Shown piece by piece: positions 43,201 through 54,004 of a stretch of DNA of 64,000 nt (positions are counted from its first letter, which is position 1; every line of letters starts with the position of its first letter). The position numbers and the translations under genes are program-made. Under the pieces are notes generated by a model. That model saw only the letters and a program-made list of their open reading frames with translations. It had not been told where the DNA came from and made no database searches. The stretch spans positions 248,001 through 312,000 of the forward strand of contig CAWGTA010000013.1 of the NCBI GenBank assembly GCA_963825305.1. The letters run 5' to 3'. The DNA is from PSRJ01 sp963825305. Its GTDB lineage: Bacteria > Acidobacteriota > Terriglobia > Bryobacterales > Bryobacteraceae.

Positions 43201-43947
43201 GGACAGGATGGAAAAGGCGCCGGCGGCGACGACAAGGAGAACAAGGCCGTCGAACAAGCGCTGTCGCAGGTGGAAAAGCTGCGGCAACAAATCGAGCAAC
43301 TGGGCCGGCGGCAGGGCCAACAAGGACAGCAGGGCCAACAAGGTCAGAATGGCCAACAACAGGGCGGCCAGCAGCCCGGCCAGGGACAGCAAGGTCAGCA
43401 GGGACAACAGGGACAGCAAGGGCAGGGTCAGCAAGGTCAAGCCGGGCAACAGGGCGGTCAAGGCGGCCAGCAAGGTGGCTACCAGCAGGGCCAATTGAAT
43501 CGCAACGGTCAGCCCGGCGGCCAGTTCGGCGGCCGCAACGGCAACATCTATGGGCCTGTCGGCGGCCTGGGCACCAACGATCCCACGATCTACAACGGCG
43601 GCGTCGTCGACCCGCGCAGCTTCGAGCGCAACTACCGCGACACCCTGGAGCAGCTGCAAAACCTGCAAGGTCAGATGCAGGGCGATCAGACCACCGCCAA
43701 GGACCTGCAGGCGTTGATCCGCGAAATGCAGCGGCTCAATCCGTTCGCCTACGCCAACGACCCCGAACTGGCCAGCCGCATCCAGCAGGCCATGGTGGGC
43801 GATATCCAGCAAGTGGAAATGGAACTGCGCCGTAAGGTGGACGAGACCAGCGGCGGCAGCATCCGCAGCGCAGGAAATGAGCCCACGCCACCCGGATTTG
43901 CCGATGCCGTGGCCGACTATTACCGGCGTCTGAGCAAGTCTAAGTGA
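40252..43947 (+). CDS. Giant DUF4175-like membrane protein with QGQ repeats
   Basis: 1231 residues. N-terminal membrane part with about three helices (30-48, 58-80, 142-160), Ig-like beta domains (about 180-485), a Gly run, then long Gln-rich helical segments. Two low-complexity QGQ tracts follow (about 737-773 and 1020-1079), a second helical part between them, and a folded C-terminus (about 1110-1231, DPRSFERNYRDTLEQLQ). The plan fits DUF4175 proteins seen behind BatA/VWA genes. The long coiled-coil and collagen-like tracts suggest a stalk or spacer in the envelope. Last gene of the operon. Confidence 0.82.
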   Translation: MRPLDRLAEYLSAVERRLRLLAVTRGLAATAGAALIFTLVAVLFANHFSFSNPSVVGARVLLFFGIAFAIAAALVIPVIRLNRRRAARQAEAKFPQFEERLLTLSEKMETNAADPFLHLLAADTLSVAEQAEAKEVAKTSWVFSFSSAAAISALVLLWLGLSGPGFLGYGTSLLWGGLPKGTMKPFYDISVDPGNQTVRKRASQVITAQLHGFTAPKVRFFGKYASSSQWEQAEMITQPGGSAYEFVIPGISESLDYYIEAGGVRSKPYKLKVVDLASVKDMKTTYHFPSWTGMKDEVEKGGDLRAVEGTVADVEIITDRPLIHGVLLLDDGSKLPLRTGSNGNLMAQVPIQKDGQYHIAAIDNGDDVRLTEDFFIEAQKDHPPEIKLTKPGKDFRASPIEEVTVTAEASDDFALKDVELHYTVNGGAEKVVSLLPNKGGKTSSASTIISLEDYKAVPGDVVSLYAVAKDARTTTRTDMYFIEAQPFERNYSQSQQGGGGGGGGGQQEDNQISERQKQIIAATWNQVKGAGATGSEAENAAFLSAQQAKLRDQAKSLADRMKARQLAEEGDSFKSFVKDMDEAVAAMGPASDKLKGGKFVDAMGPEQVALQHLLRAEATRRDIQVAFGNQGGGGGGGQQAGARDLEGLFDLELDTEKNQFESGQQAQSGDQQQQAIDEALQKLEQLARRQQELANQQRNQQQLSQKRYEQEMLRREAEQLQKKLDQMTKQMQSQQSQQGQQGQQGQQGQQGQQGQQGQQGQQGQQGQQGQQGQSGRGQQARGGIDSQQLRQTVDKLQQALDNMRKAASSQQEGTPQSEADAKRAAEQLKEAEQSLSSLRGQQSGATADDLAKQADALAQQQQNFEGQLRRSVTGAGQQGRMSQQEAQELSSQRDKEVADLRRLEQQMQSAVRDLAATQPKASSKLREALGQMQQQELPRDMERNGQYIRRGLGEYAVLSESMITQGMNNLRDQLHGVQQAMTKGQDGKGAGGDDKENKAVEQALSQVEKLRQQIEQLGRRQGQQGQQGQQGQNGQQQGGQQPGQGQQGQQGQQGQQGQGQQGQAGQQGGQGGQQGGYQQGQLNRNGQPGGQFGGRNGNIYGPVGGLGTNDPTIYNGGVVDPRSFERNYRDTLEQLQNLQGQMQGDQTTAKDLQALIREMQRLNPFAYANDPELASRIQQAMVGDIQQVEMELRRKVDETSGGSIRSAGNEPTPPGFADAVADYYRRLSKSK
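42460..42570 (+). repeat. QGQ-coding tandem repeat, tract 1
   Basis: An 18-base unit, CAGCAAGGGCAACAGGGC, repeats three times exactly and more times with changes. In frame within the DUF4175-like gene. Likely to vary in copy number. Confidence 0.85.
43312..43488 (+). repeat. QGQ-coding repeat, tract 2
   Basis: Less regular GGN-CAN-CAN codon repeats coding Gly-Gln-Gln with some GGQ and GQAG breaks. In frame within the same gene. Confidence 0.75.
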
Positions 43948-44001
43948 TCGTGAATTCGCGGAGTTGCACATACTCCGTAATTCCGATATAGTTTAGGGTA
44001 T

Positions 44002-46253
<2,252 letters not shown>

Positions 46254-46287
46254 GTACCACAGGCATTCCTGCCTGTGTCCGGTTTCC
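46254..46287. repeat. CACAGGC palindromic repeat (family B), copy 1
   Basis: GTACCACAGGCATTCC, then TGCCTGTGTCCGGTTTCC: ACAGGCA and TGCCTGT form the hairpin. Starts immediately after the reductase stop and ends 4 bases before the next ATG. Relatives at 53028-53060 and 61672-61714. Confidence 0.75.
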
Positions 46288-46291
46288 GCAT

Positions 46292-46826
46292 ATGGACATC
46301 CAGCACTTCCGCGTAAAGCTGTTCGCCACGCCGGCGAGCCATCCGCATCTGGGCGACGCCATCCCCGTATTTCATCGTTGGATTCAGGAAAAGCGCCTGC
46401 CCGAAACGATGATCGACGTCTCGGATTACGAGCACGTCCCGGAAGGCCCCGGCATCATTCTGGTTTGTCACGAAGCCATCTACGGGCTTGGACCAGGAAC
46501 GCGGCAAGCTGGGCCTGCTCTACAACCGGCGGACGGCTCTGGATGGCTCAGTGGAAGATCGCTTGCGGCAGGCCGTAAACGCCGCGGAATCGGCTGCGGC
46601 ACTTCTGGAAGCTGAACCCGAATTCGCCGGCCAGCTCCACTTCGATCGCCAGCAATGGGAAGTAGTCGTGAACGACCGTGCCCTGGCGCCCAACACCGAC
46701 GCCACCTGGAAATCGCTCTCGCCCGTGATTCAGGCGACGTTCGATTCGATCATCGGCGCCGGCCGGTACCGCATCGAGCACCACGCAGATCCGCGTGAAC
46801 TGTTTCGTGTGACGGTTGCTGGCTGA
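46292..46826 (+). pseudogene. Conserved hypothetical downstream of nitrite/sulfite reductase, one +1 frameshift
   Basis: Joined length 177 residues. The first part (MDIQHFRVKLFATPASHPHL) and the second (LGLLYNRRTALDGSVEDRLRQ to RELFRVTVAG) lie in two frames; one extra base near 46490 separates IYGL from DQERGK. No catalytic motif is visible and I do not recognise a characterised family. The DYEHVPEGPGIILVCHEA block suggests a small folded domain. Its ATG stands only 4 bases behind a palindromic repeat, so it has no normal ribosome site of its own. Confidence 0.6.
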
Positions 46827-46827
46827 C

Positions 46828-48853
46828 CTATCGCACCGTCACCTGGATACTGGTTGGCGCAAGATTCGGCAAGGCGCCTGCGTGGATCGCCGTGGCGCCC
46901 GCTTTCACACCGGCAATGGGTACGTTGACGCTCGTCGCATTCGCCGGGAACGTGATGGTGGCGGGTACCGTGGCCACCCTGGGGTCGTCGGCAATTAATT
47001 GAATAGTCAGACCGCCGGCAGGTGCCGGAGCAGAAAGAGTCAGTACGGCGCTTTGCGTGGTGGCGCCAAAGATCGTCAGGCAACACCGCGCGAACGCGAT
47101 AGTGGCAGTCACGCGAACCGACTGGCTGGCTGGCGTGTAGCCCAACGCCGTGGCAGTGATCGTAGCGCTCCCCAGGTTCACTCCGTTCACCACCGGCGGT
47201 AAATTCGGAATCAGCCTTCCGCCCGCGATGAACACGCTTGGGGTCACGGTGACTTTGGAGGGATCGCTGCTCGTCGAGATAGATGGTCAAGCCTGCGGGC
47301 GGCGCGGCCTTCGCCAAGGTAACCGGCAGCCGTGCGGACTGCCCCAGTTCCACTACCGTGTTGGCCCATAGCGAAATCGCACCCAGCGGATTGACGGTCT
47401 GGGCGATCACGTTGCTTGTCGATGCCGCGAACGTCGCATCGCCGCTATAGGCCGCGCTGACGGTGTGACCGCCAGGAGTGAGTTTGGAAATCGAGAAATG
47501 CGCCTGGCTGCTGCTCAGCGGTACGGTCGACTGGGCCACGCCGTCGACGGTGAAGGTGACGGTGCCGGTGGCGCCGGCTGTCACCGTGGCAGTATAGGTG
47601 ACTAACTGACCGTAAAGTGACGGGTCGGCGGTAGTCGCCAACGTAGTGGTGCTGGGCTTGGGAGTTACAAATACAAACGTGCCGTCGTAATCACTCGATA
47701 CGAGTGCGGCGAAGCCATCCGCGGACAACGCGACCGCCGAGCCCTGATTGCCGGCATCTACAGGCGAGCCCATTAATTTGTTTCCTTGCTGGTTCCACAA
47801 ACCGCCGGAGCGTGTGAAAACCCAAACGGCACCAAGACCATTGTTGTCGGACGGCCCCCCGATGAGCGCCGCATTGCCATCCGCCGATAGCGCCGTCGAA
47901 ATGCCTACGTTAGCGATCCCGATCGTGCCCGCGCCGGTCAGCTTGCCGCCCTGCTGAGCCCATACACCGCCAGAGCGCGTGAAGACCCACGCGGCGCCGA
48001 CCCTCTGACCATCGGTAAACCCACCCACGAGTGCCGTACTGCCATCCGCCGACAGAGCCACAGCGCTGCCTTGTCCGGGAATTCCATTTGCACCAGAACC
48101 AACCAATTTGTTGCCCTGCTGACTCCATACGCCGACGGATCGCGTAAACACCCAGGTCGCACCCACACCGCCGTTGTCACCGAATCCTGCCACGAGAGCC
48201 GTATTGCCGTCCGCCGACAGGGCCACTGATTTGCCTTGCTCGGCAGATCCGATCCAGCCTGAGCCGACTAACTTGGATCCCTGTTGGGTCCACACCCCGT
48301 TCGAGCGTGTGAAGACCCAGGCGGCACCCACGTCGTTGTTGTCACCCAATCCGCCCAACAGAGCCGTATTGCCATCCCCGGACAAAGCCACCGACCAGCC
48401 TTGGCTAGCAGACCCGACGGCTCCGGCGCCAGAGCCGACCAATTTGCTGCCCTGCTGCGTCCAGATGTCGCCAGAGCGCGTGAATATCCATGCCGCTCCG
48501 GCGTTTTGATTGTCCGCAAAGCCTCCCACAAGTGCCGTATTGCCGTCGGCGGAAAGAGCCACTGACTCGCCCTGTTGCGCAGTTCCGACAGCGCCAGAGC
48601 CGACCAATTCGCCCTGCTGAGTCCACACGCCGCCGGAACGCGTATATACCCAGGCGCCGCCCACGTTTTGATTGTCCAAAAAATTCCCCACAAGCGCCGT
48701 ATTGCCATCGGCCGAAATCGCCAACGACTGCAAACCGGTAGGTCCGTTCGCACGCGTCCCTAGAATTCCTTGCTGTGTGAACTGGGCATTCGCCGCAGAG
48801 GCTAGGAGGCATAGCAGCCAGATGCAAACGAGGAGCTTTCGACAATTCAACAT
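46828..48853 (-). pseudogene. Secreted FG-GAP-like repeat protein with Ig-like domain, one +1 frameshift
   Basis: Signal peptide (about 1-23, ending ANAQ). Seven repeats of about 50 residues follow, each with ALSADGNTALVGG, AAWVFTRSGGVW and QQGSKLVGSG, a beta-propeller pattern of the FG-GAP kind. After this comes an Ig-like domain (TTTLATTADPSLYGQ..., about 365-460). C-terminal beta domains continue in another frame after an extra base near 47275, which restores IYLTSSDPSKVTVTP. Joined length is 674 residues. Extracellular binding or surface role is inferred. Convergent with the preceding gene, one base apart. Confidence 0.75.
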
Positions 48854-49056
48854 GGGTTCGTACCGAGGGCGATTATAATACCAATAAGTCCGAAAGGATA
48901 TGACCGGCCGGGCTACGCTTCGCCGCGTAGTCCATGCCGCGCCCACGGAGCCGATGCCGATCGTCCGGCCACCCGGCGAGCTGCGATTTCCTATGCGGCA
49001 GGTTCAAGTCCCCGCGCCGTCTTGCGATAATGTTCGTAGCTCTTCTGCTCCCTCAA

Positions 49057-50586
49057 ATGAACAAAATCCAGCGAGTTCTCATTAGCGTCACCGACAAAAC
49101 CGGTGTCGTCGAATTTGCCCGCGAGCTGAGCGGCTTAGGCGCGGAGCTCGTTTCCACCGGCGGCACGGCCCGCCTGATCCGCGAGAGCGGCGTGCCGGTT
49201 CGGGATGTCTCCGAGGTGACGGGCTTTCCCGAAATGCTCGATGGGCGCGTCAAAACGATGCATCCGAAAATCACCGGCGGCCTGCTCGCCATACGCGGCC
49301 GCGCCGACCACATGCAGGCGCTGGCCCAGCACGGCATCACGCCTATCGACATGGTTGTGGTGAATCTTTACCGCTTCGAAGACGTGGCGGCCCGCAGCGG
49401 CGCACGCCTCGAAGACCTGATCGAAAACATCGATATCGGCGGGCCTACCATGATCCGGTCAGCCGCCAAGAATTATCAGGACGTGGCGGTGGTGGTGTCG
49501 CCCGCGGATTACCGCGGCATTGTCGAAGAACTCTGCGCCAACGGAGGCGCGCTTTCCATAGAGACGAAATGGCGCCTGGCCAAGAAGGCCTTCCGCACCA
49601 CCGCCGATTACGATGCGGCCATCAGCGCGCGTCTGGAAAAGGTGGACTCCGCGGACGCATTGCCGGCCGTGCTCGCCATGCGCGCGCCCAAGATCATGGA
49701 CCTGCGCTACGGCGAAAATCCGCACCAGGCCGCGGCGCTCTATGGCACGGCGGGGCAGGGAATCGCCGGCGCCGAACAGTTGCAGGGCAAGGAACTCTCG
49801 TACAACAACCTGGTGGATCTGGATGCCGCGTGGCAGCTCGCGTGCGAATTCACCGAGCCTGCGGCCGTGATTATCAAGCACACCAATCCCTGCGGCTGCG
49901 CGGAGCAGGCGTCGCTCGCGGAGGCCTATCGCAAGGCCTTCGAATGCGATCCCGTTTCGGCATACGGCGGCGTGTTGGGGTTCAATCGCACCGTCGATGA
50001 AGAAACCGCGCGTCAGATTGCGCAGACGTTCATCGAGGCCATCGCGGCCCCCGGCTATACGCCCGAAGCTCTGGCCGTGCTCGCCGCCAAGAAGCAACTG
50101 CGGCTAATGCAGGTGGCCCCCGGGCTGGACTCGCTGGTGGTCAAATCGATCGCCGGAGGGTTCCTGGTCCAGACGGCCGACGACGTGGGACTCGACCGCG
50201 CGACGGCGACGGTCAAATCCCAACGCCAGCCCACGGAAGAGGAATGGAAGGCCATGGAATTCGGCTGGAAGGTGGCCAAGCACGTGAAGTCGAATGCGAT
50301 TGTATATGCGCGGCCGGGGCAGGTAGCGGGAGTCGGCGCGGGGCAGATGAGCCGCGTGGATTCGGTGAAAATCGGCGCTCTCCGAGCAGTGTTACCGCTG
50401 GCGGGAACGGCGGTAGCGTCGGATGCTTATTTCCCGTTCCCCGACGGCGTGGAGGAGGCCGCCAAGAAAGGCGCCACGGCATTCATTCAACCGGGCGGTT
50501 CGGTAAGGGACAACGAGGTGATCGCCGCCGCCGACCGGCTAGGCGTGGCGATGGTATTTACCGGTGTGCGGCACTTCCGGCACTGA
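49057..50586 (+). CDS. purH: Bifunctional AICAR transformylase/IMP cyclohydrolase PurH
   Basis: Last two steps of IMP synthesis. 509 residues from ATG 49057: the N-terminal IMP cyclohydrolase with a methylglyoxal-synthase-like fold (STGGTARLIRESGVPV, DGRVKTMHPKI) and the C-terminal AICAR transformylase with KHTNPCG (catalytic Lys-His), LRYGENPHQ and the ending PGGSVRDNEVI. The open frame extends upstream to 48934 but that part has no PurH homology. Single gene; the 203-base gap upstream holds a CTACGC/GCGTAG hairpin near 48913-48930. Confidence 0.97.
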   Translation: MNKIQRVLISVTDKTGVVEFARELSGLGAELVSTGGTARLIRESGVPVRDVSEVTGFPEMLDGRVKTMHPKITGGLLAIRGRADHMQALAQHGITPIDMVVVNLYRFEDVAARSGARLEDLIENIDIGGPTMIRSAAKNYQDVAVVVSPADYRGIVEELCANGGALSIETKWRLAKKAFRTTADYDAAISARLEKVDSADALPAVLAMRAPKIMDLRYGENPHQAAALYGTAGQGIAGAEQLQGKELSYNNLVDLDAAWQLACEFTEPAAVIIKHTNPCGCAEQASLAEAYRKAFECDPVSAYGGVLGFNRTVDEETARQIAQTFIEAIAAPGYTPEALAVLAAKKQLRLMQVAPGLDSLVVKSIAGGFLVQTADDVGLDRATATVKSQRQPTEEEWKAMEFGWKVAKHVKSNAIVYARPGQVAGVGAGQMSRVDSVKIGALRAVLPLAGTAVASDAYFPFPDGVEEAAKKGATAFIQPGGSVRDNEVIAAADRLGVAMVFTGVRHFRH

Positions 50587-50589
50587 GGC

Positions 50590-51114
50590 TCACATCGCGA
50601 ATCCGATAACGGCGAACACAACGCCTGCGACGCCGGCAATCACGCCCATTACGGGAAACATGTTCTTGTGTGAGATGAAGTACAAGGAGCTGAGCACCAG
50701 GCCGATTTCCAGCAGCCCTTCGCCTAGATCATAGCGCAACCCCCGCCGCTCGTCGGCTTCAGCGTGCTCGTCCGCCTCCTTAGCCTGGGCTTGGATCTCT
50801 TTGCCCTTGGTTTCCTGGTCCTTCTTTTGACTTTGAAAATCGGCCAGCACCTTTTCGCCGGCGTCTTTCGCCCCCGAAGCTTTCAAGAGGCCCTCACCTA
50901 CGTCGATAGTGTAGACTTTGACGCGGGTGGATTGATAGCGCTGCCAGGAGTCGTTGGCCTCGGATTTGTGAATGATGGCGGCGGTATGGGTACGGTGTGA
51001 GGCGATCGTCACGATGGCCAGCGCCACCGCCAGAATCGCCGCCAGCACGCCCACTCTCTGGCCGCCGGGATCGATGGCGTGTTCGCTCTCATGGTGAATT
51101 TCCAGTTCAGGCAT
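50590..51114 (-). CDS. DUF4337 family membrane protein
   Basis: 174 residues: a transmembrane helix near 21-40, a charged helical middle (about 45-125, with KKDQETKGKEIQAQAKEADE), then two more helices (about 129-146 and 152-172). Matches the DUF4337 layout; function unknown. Converges with purH, 3 bases apart, and diverges from tadA by 26 bases. Confidence 0.75.
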   Translation of the reverse strand: MPELEIHHESEHAIDPGGQRVGVLAAILAVALAIVTIASHRTHTAAIIHKSEANDSWQRYQSTRVKVYTIDVGEGLLKASGAKDAGEKVLADFQSQKKDQETKGKEIQAQAKEADEHAEADERRGLRYDLGEGLLEIGLVLSSLYFISHKNMFPVMGVIAGVAGVVFAVIGFAM

Positions 51115-51140
51115 AGGTTTGTGTTCCGTATTATAAGCTA

Positions 51141-51590
51141 GTGGATCTCGATGAGCGACTGATGCGAGAAGCGCTGCGGTTGGCGCGGGAAGCCGCGGCC
51201 GCCGGGGAAGTGCCGGTGGGAGCGGTGGTGGCGATCGGTGAATCGATCATCGGGCGCGGAGCGAATTCGCCCATCGCGCTTCACGATCCGACCGCGCACG
51301 CCGAAATGTTGGCGCTTCGCGAGGCCGCTCGGCGGACTGCCAATTACCGTCTGGAGGACGCTACCCTCTATTGCACGCTGGAGCCGTGCGTGATGTGCGC
51401 TGGTGCTCTGGTGGCCGCGCGCGTGAAGAAATTGGTTTTTGGCGCGCGCGATTTACGATTCGGAGGCGTGCGCAGCAAGTTCCGAGTGGCCGATTCGGAA
51501 GTGCTGAACCATGCGGTGCTGGTGGTGGAGGGAGTGCTGGCCGCGGAGTGCGTGGAGTTGTTGCGCGGGTTTTTCGAAGCGCGGAGGTAA
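51141..51590 (+). CDS. tadA: tRNA adenosine(34) deaminase TadA
   Basis: Deaminates A34 of tRNA-Arg(ACG) to inosine. 149 residues, normal. The zinc site is HAE (AHAEM, catalytic Glu) with PCVMC. GARDLRFGG and the C-terminal LLRGFF helix are also present. GTG start at 51141. Followed immediately by the family C element. Confidence 0.94.
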   Translation: MDLDERLMREALRLAREAAAAGEVPVGAVVAIGESIIGRGANSPIALHDPTAHAEMLALREAARRTANYRLEDATLYCTLEPCVMCAGALVAARVKKLVFGARDLRFGGVRSKFRVADSEVLNHAVLVVEGVLAAECVELLRGFFEARR

Positions 51591-51596
51591 GAATTT

Positions 51597-51881
51597 ACCG
51601 CAGAGACGCCGAGACGCAGAGTTTTAAAAAATGAGCGCTGCGACGGTTTGTAGGCAACGTTGCTCCATCAGGTTGGCCCGCAGAGGTGGCAGAGGGAACA
51701 AGTGTACGACGAAGATCCTGGCGAGGATCGAGGGAAAACGCGAAGCTGACGGGATGACCTGTTCCAGCACTTGTTCCCTCTGCCACCTCTGCGCGCCAAC
51801 CCATGGAGCAACGGCTGACCGCAAACCGTAATAGCGCGGCGCCCATTCTTAAAACTCTGCGTCTCAGCGTCTCTGCGGTGA
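51597..51881. mobile_element. Gene-less inverted-repeat element (family C, copy 2)
   Basis: 285 bases, almost one continuous hairpin. Outer arms ACCGCAGAGACGCCGAGACG (51597 on) and ACTCTGCGTCTCAGCGTCTC...GGTGA (to 51881); inner arms GGTGGCAGAGGGAACAAGTG (51685-51704) and CACTTGTTCCCTCTGCCACC (51768-51787), plus GGTTGGC on both sides. The centre has about 60 bases with no gene. Lies between tadA and the reductase gene. Confidence 0.8.
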
Positions 51882-51886
51882 ATGCT

Positions 51887-52985
51887 TTAGCCCACGCCCC
51901 GGAGCATCCGCCAACCCAACGCCAGGCTATTCGATGCAAACGCTGCCGGCGTGGACCGGCCGACGTGCGCGGCGAGCATTCCGCGAAACAGCTTCGGTTC
52001 GGCGGCAAAAGCCCTCAGGACGCGCGTGCGGAAGCGGTCGCGGCCATCCAGCAGCAACATGAAGTCCGCCATGAACGCCGGGCGCCGCGCGATCTGGCGG
52101 TGCTCCTTCTGGTACAGGGCGAGGTCGCCTGCCGCCAGTGATCGGGCCAGAGCGGCTGCCTGCTGGAAGAGCAGGCAAAGGCCTTCGCCCGTCACCGCGT
52201 CCACGGAGCCGGAGGCATCACCGATCAGGGCCACATGGCCGCGATAAACCGATCGCAAGCGTCGCGTAACTGAAGCCCCGCCGCGCTCGCTCCCCGCCCA
52301 GGCTACGTTCGCGAGGCGAGCCGCTACTTCAGGGAATTGAGGCAGTGCGCCTTCCAGGCGGCACTGTGGATCGCGTGAAATCAAAACGACGCACAGTTCC
52401 TCCGGGCCGACCGGCGTAATGTAAAGCTGGCCGCACGCACCCCAGTGAATCTCCATGTATTCGCTCCACGGAGCAATGCGGTAATGCCGGCGAAAGCCGA
52501 AGCGCAGGCTATTGCGCGTGGAGGCTTCCAGGTTGGCCCACCGCCGCACGCGCGATTGGCCGCCATCCGCGCCGATGATCCAGCGGGCGGGGACCGCGTC
52601 GATAGCGGTGATGTTGGTTTCCCACGCGAAGCGGACTCCCAGTGCGGCGGCGTGTTCGATCAGGATGCGGTGCAGAACCGTACGGCGAATTCCCAGGCCC
52701 GCGCCGCCGGGGAAAGCAGGCGTCCACCGCGAGACCGCTCTGGCAGAATCGGATGCCGCAAAAAGGATGCCCCGCCGACTCGTCGATGCGGATCCCGAGA
52801 TCCAGAGCGGCGGCCAAACCGTCGGGCATGATTCCTTCGCCGCAGGCCTTGTCAATCGGAGGAACCGCGTGGTCCGCGACGATCACGTCCAGGCCCCGGC
52901 GTCGCGCCGCGATGGCAGCGGCCAAGCCGGCCGGTCCTCCGCCCACGACTAAAACATCCGTCGCTGGAAAGAAGGGACTTCTCAC
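51887..52985 (-). pseudogene. Geranylgeranyl-reductase-like FAD protein, one +1 frameshift
   Basis: Flavoprotein of the geranylgeranyl reductase/halogenase group: dinucleotide motif VVGGGPAGLAAA (about 12-23), ACGEGIMPDGL, and GDASGSVDAVTGEGL near the second FAD site. An extra C in a C-run near 52709-52712 separates DACFP from GGAGLGIRR; joined length is 365 residues. It could reduce prenyl chains of quinones or lipids, but related enzymes have other roles. It starts after a 40-base gap from a family B repeat and ends next to the family C element. Confidence 0.78.
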
Positions 52986-53027
52986 ACTCTGAACTTAGAA
53001 TGGCACAGAAACTACACCATTTTTGTT

Positions 53028-53060
53028 AAAACCGGACACAGGCCGGGAGGCCTGTGGTAC
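53028..53060. repeat. CACAGGC palindromic repeat (family B), copy 2
   Basis: AAACCGGACACAGGCCGG, then GAGGCCTGTGGTACGT, the reverse orientation of copy 1 at 46254-46287, with the same CCGGACACAGGC and GCCTGTGGTAC parts. In the gap between two minus-strand genes. Confidence 0.75.
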
Positions 53061-53066
53061 GTAACA

Positions 53067-53864
53067 CTAGAAGCGGGCCAGTTCCTGAACGTAGAGAGCG
53101 TTGCGCGGAAATTCCTTGGCGAGTTCTTCCAGGATGTCGCGCGCGCGGTCCGTATTGTGATCTCGCAACGCGGCCACCGCCAGCAAGAGACGGGCAAAGG
53201 GCAGGAGATAGTGTCCCTTTTCCGCGGCGAGGCGCAGTTTTTCCAGACCGACGCTTTTGTCTGTTTCGCCGCCGCCCAGCCGCAGCAGCCATCGCAGCGG
53301 CGCAGCCTTGGTGCTCAACATGTAGTTCTCCACCCCAACCGCAACCCACGCATCGTAATACTCGGGGTGTGCCGTCAGAAGCTGTTCGGCCATGGACCGC
53401 GCCGTCTTCATCTCTTTGAACGACGCGGCGTAGCGCTTCTCAATCAGCGCCATATAGTCGGACCGCAACCCGTGGCATAAAAGCGCCGCAAACCGCGCAT
53501 CCGGGTTTTGCGGCTGCCGGTCCGCCAGCATCTGAGCATTGTCCAGAGCCGCCTCAAACCGCTGCTTCACCATCTGGTCCGGAGCCAGCCTGTGGTCGGT
53601 GATGAAGTGCTCGTCGTGAATGAAGAACTCGGATTGGAGGATATGCAACCGGTCGAACTCGGCGAACAAATATGCTGCCGCGTCCGAGACCGGCCCCAAC
53701 GGGTCCTGGGGATGCAGCCGCTGCCATTCACCGAAAGTGAGGTGCGCGGCATCGAACTGCAGGTTGTACATCTGGCGATAGCCCTGGTCGATTGTGGTCG
53801 GTTCAGTACGTGCAACCGATGCAGCACATAGGGCCATACTGGCAAGAAAGAGTCTATTAAGCAT
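53067..53864 (-). CDS. Secreted TPR-like hypothetical protein
   Basis: 265 residues: signal peptide (about 1-19), then helical repeats with TPR spacing (YNLQFDAAHLTFGEW; EKRYAASFKEMKTARSMAEQLL; DRARDILEELAKEFPRN). No catalytic motif. Similar proteins are frequent in Acidobacteriota as periplasmic proteins of unknown role. It is divergent from the next gene over about 140 bases. Confidence 0.65.
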   Translation of the reverse strand: MLNRLFLASMALCAASVARTEPTTIDQGYRQMYNLQFDAAHLTFGEWQRLHPQDPLGPVSDAAAYLFAEFDRLHILQSEFFIHDEHFITDHRLAPDQMVKQRFEAALDNAQMLADRQPQNPDARFAALLCHGLRSDYMALIEKRYAASFKEMKTARSMAEQLLTAHPEYYDAWVAVGVENYMLSTKAAPLRWLLRLGGGETDKSVGLEKLRLAAEKGHYLLPFARLLLAVAALRDHNTDRARDILEELAKEFPRNALYVQELARF

Positions 53865-54004
53865 GCAATTTACGCGGTGCGGCTTCCAGGTACAGAGACG
53901 TAAGCGCAGAGGCCAAGGTTAACTACGAAATTTGTAGAGAACACTTTCCCTGCAGGTACCCTCAGCATATAATGTACCATCTCGATTCCATCGATTGGAA
54001 CATT

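Noticed and set aside
48990..49018. tRNA-like T-arm (GGTTCAAGTCC) upstream of purH
   Set aside because: No matching acceptor, D-arm or anticodon stem could be folded around it.
51887..52985. Flavoprotein as the missing HpnE
   Set aside because: Motifs fit the geranylgeranyl reductase group, not the amine-oxidase type of HpnE, and it is 45 kb from the hopanoid operon.
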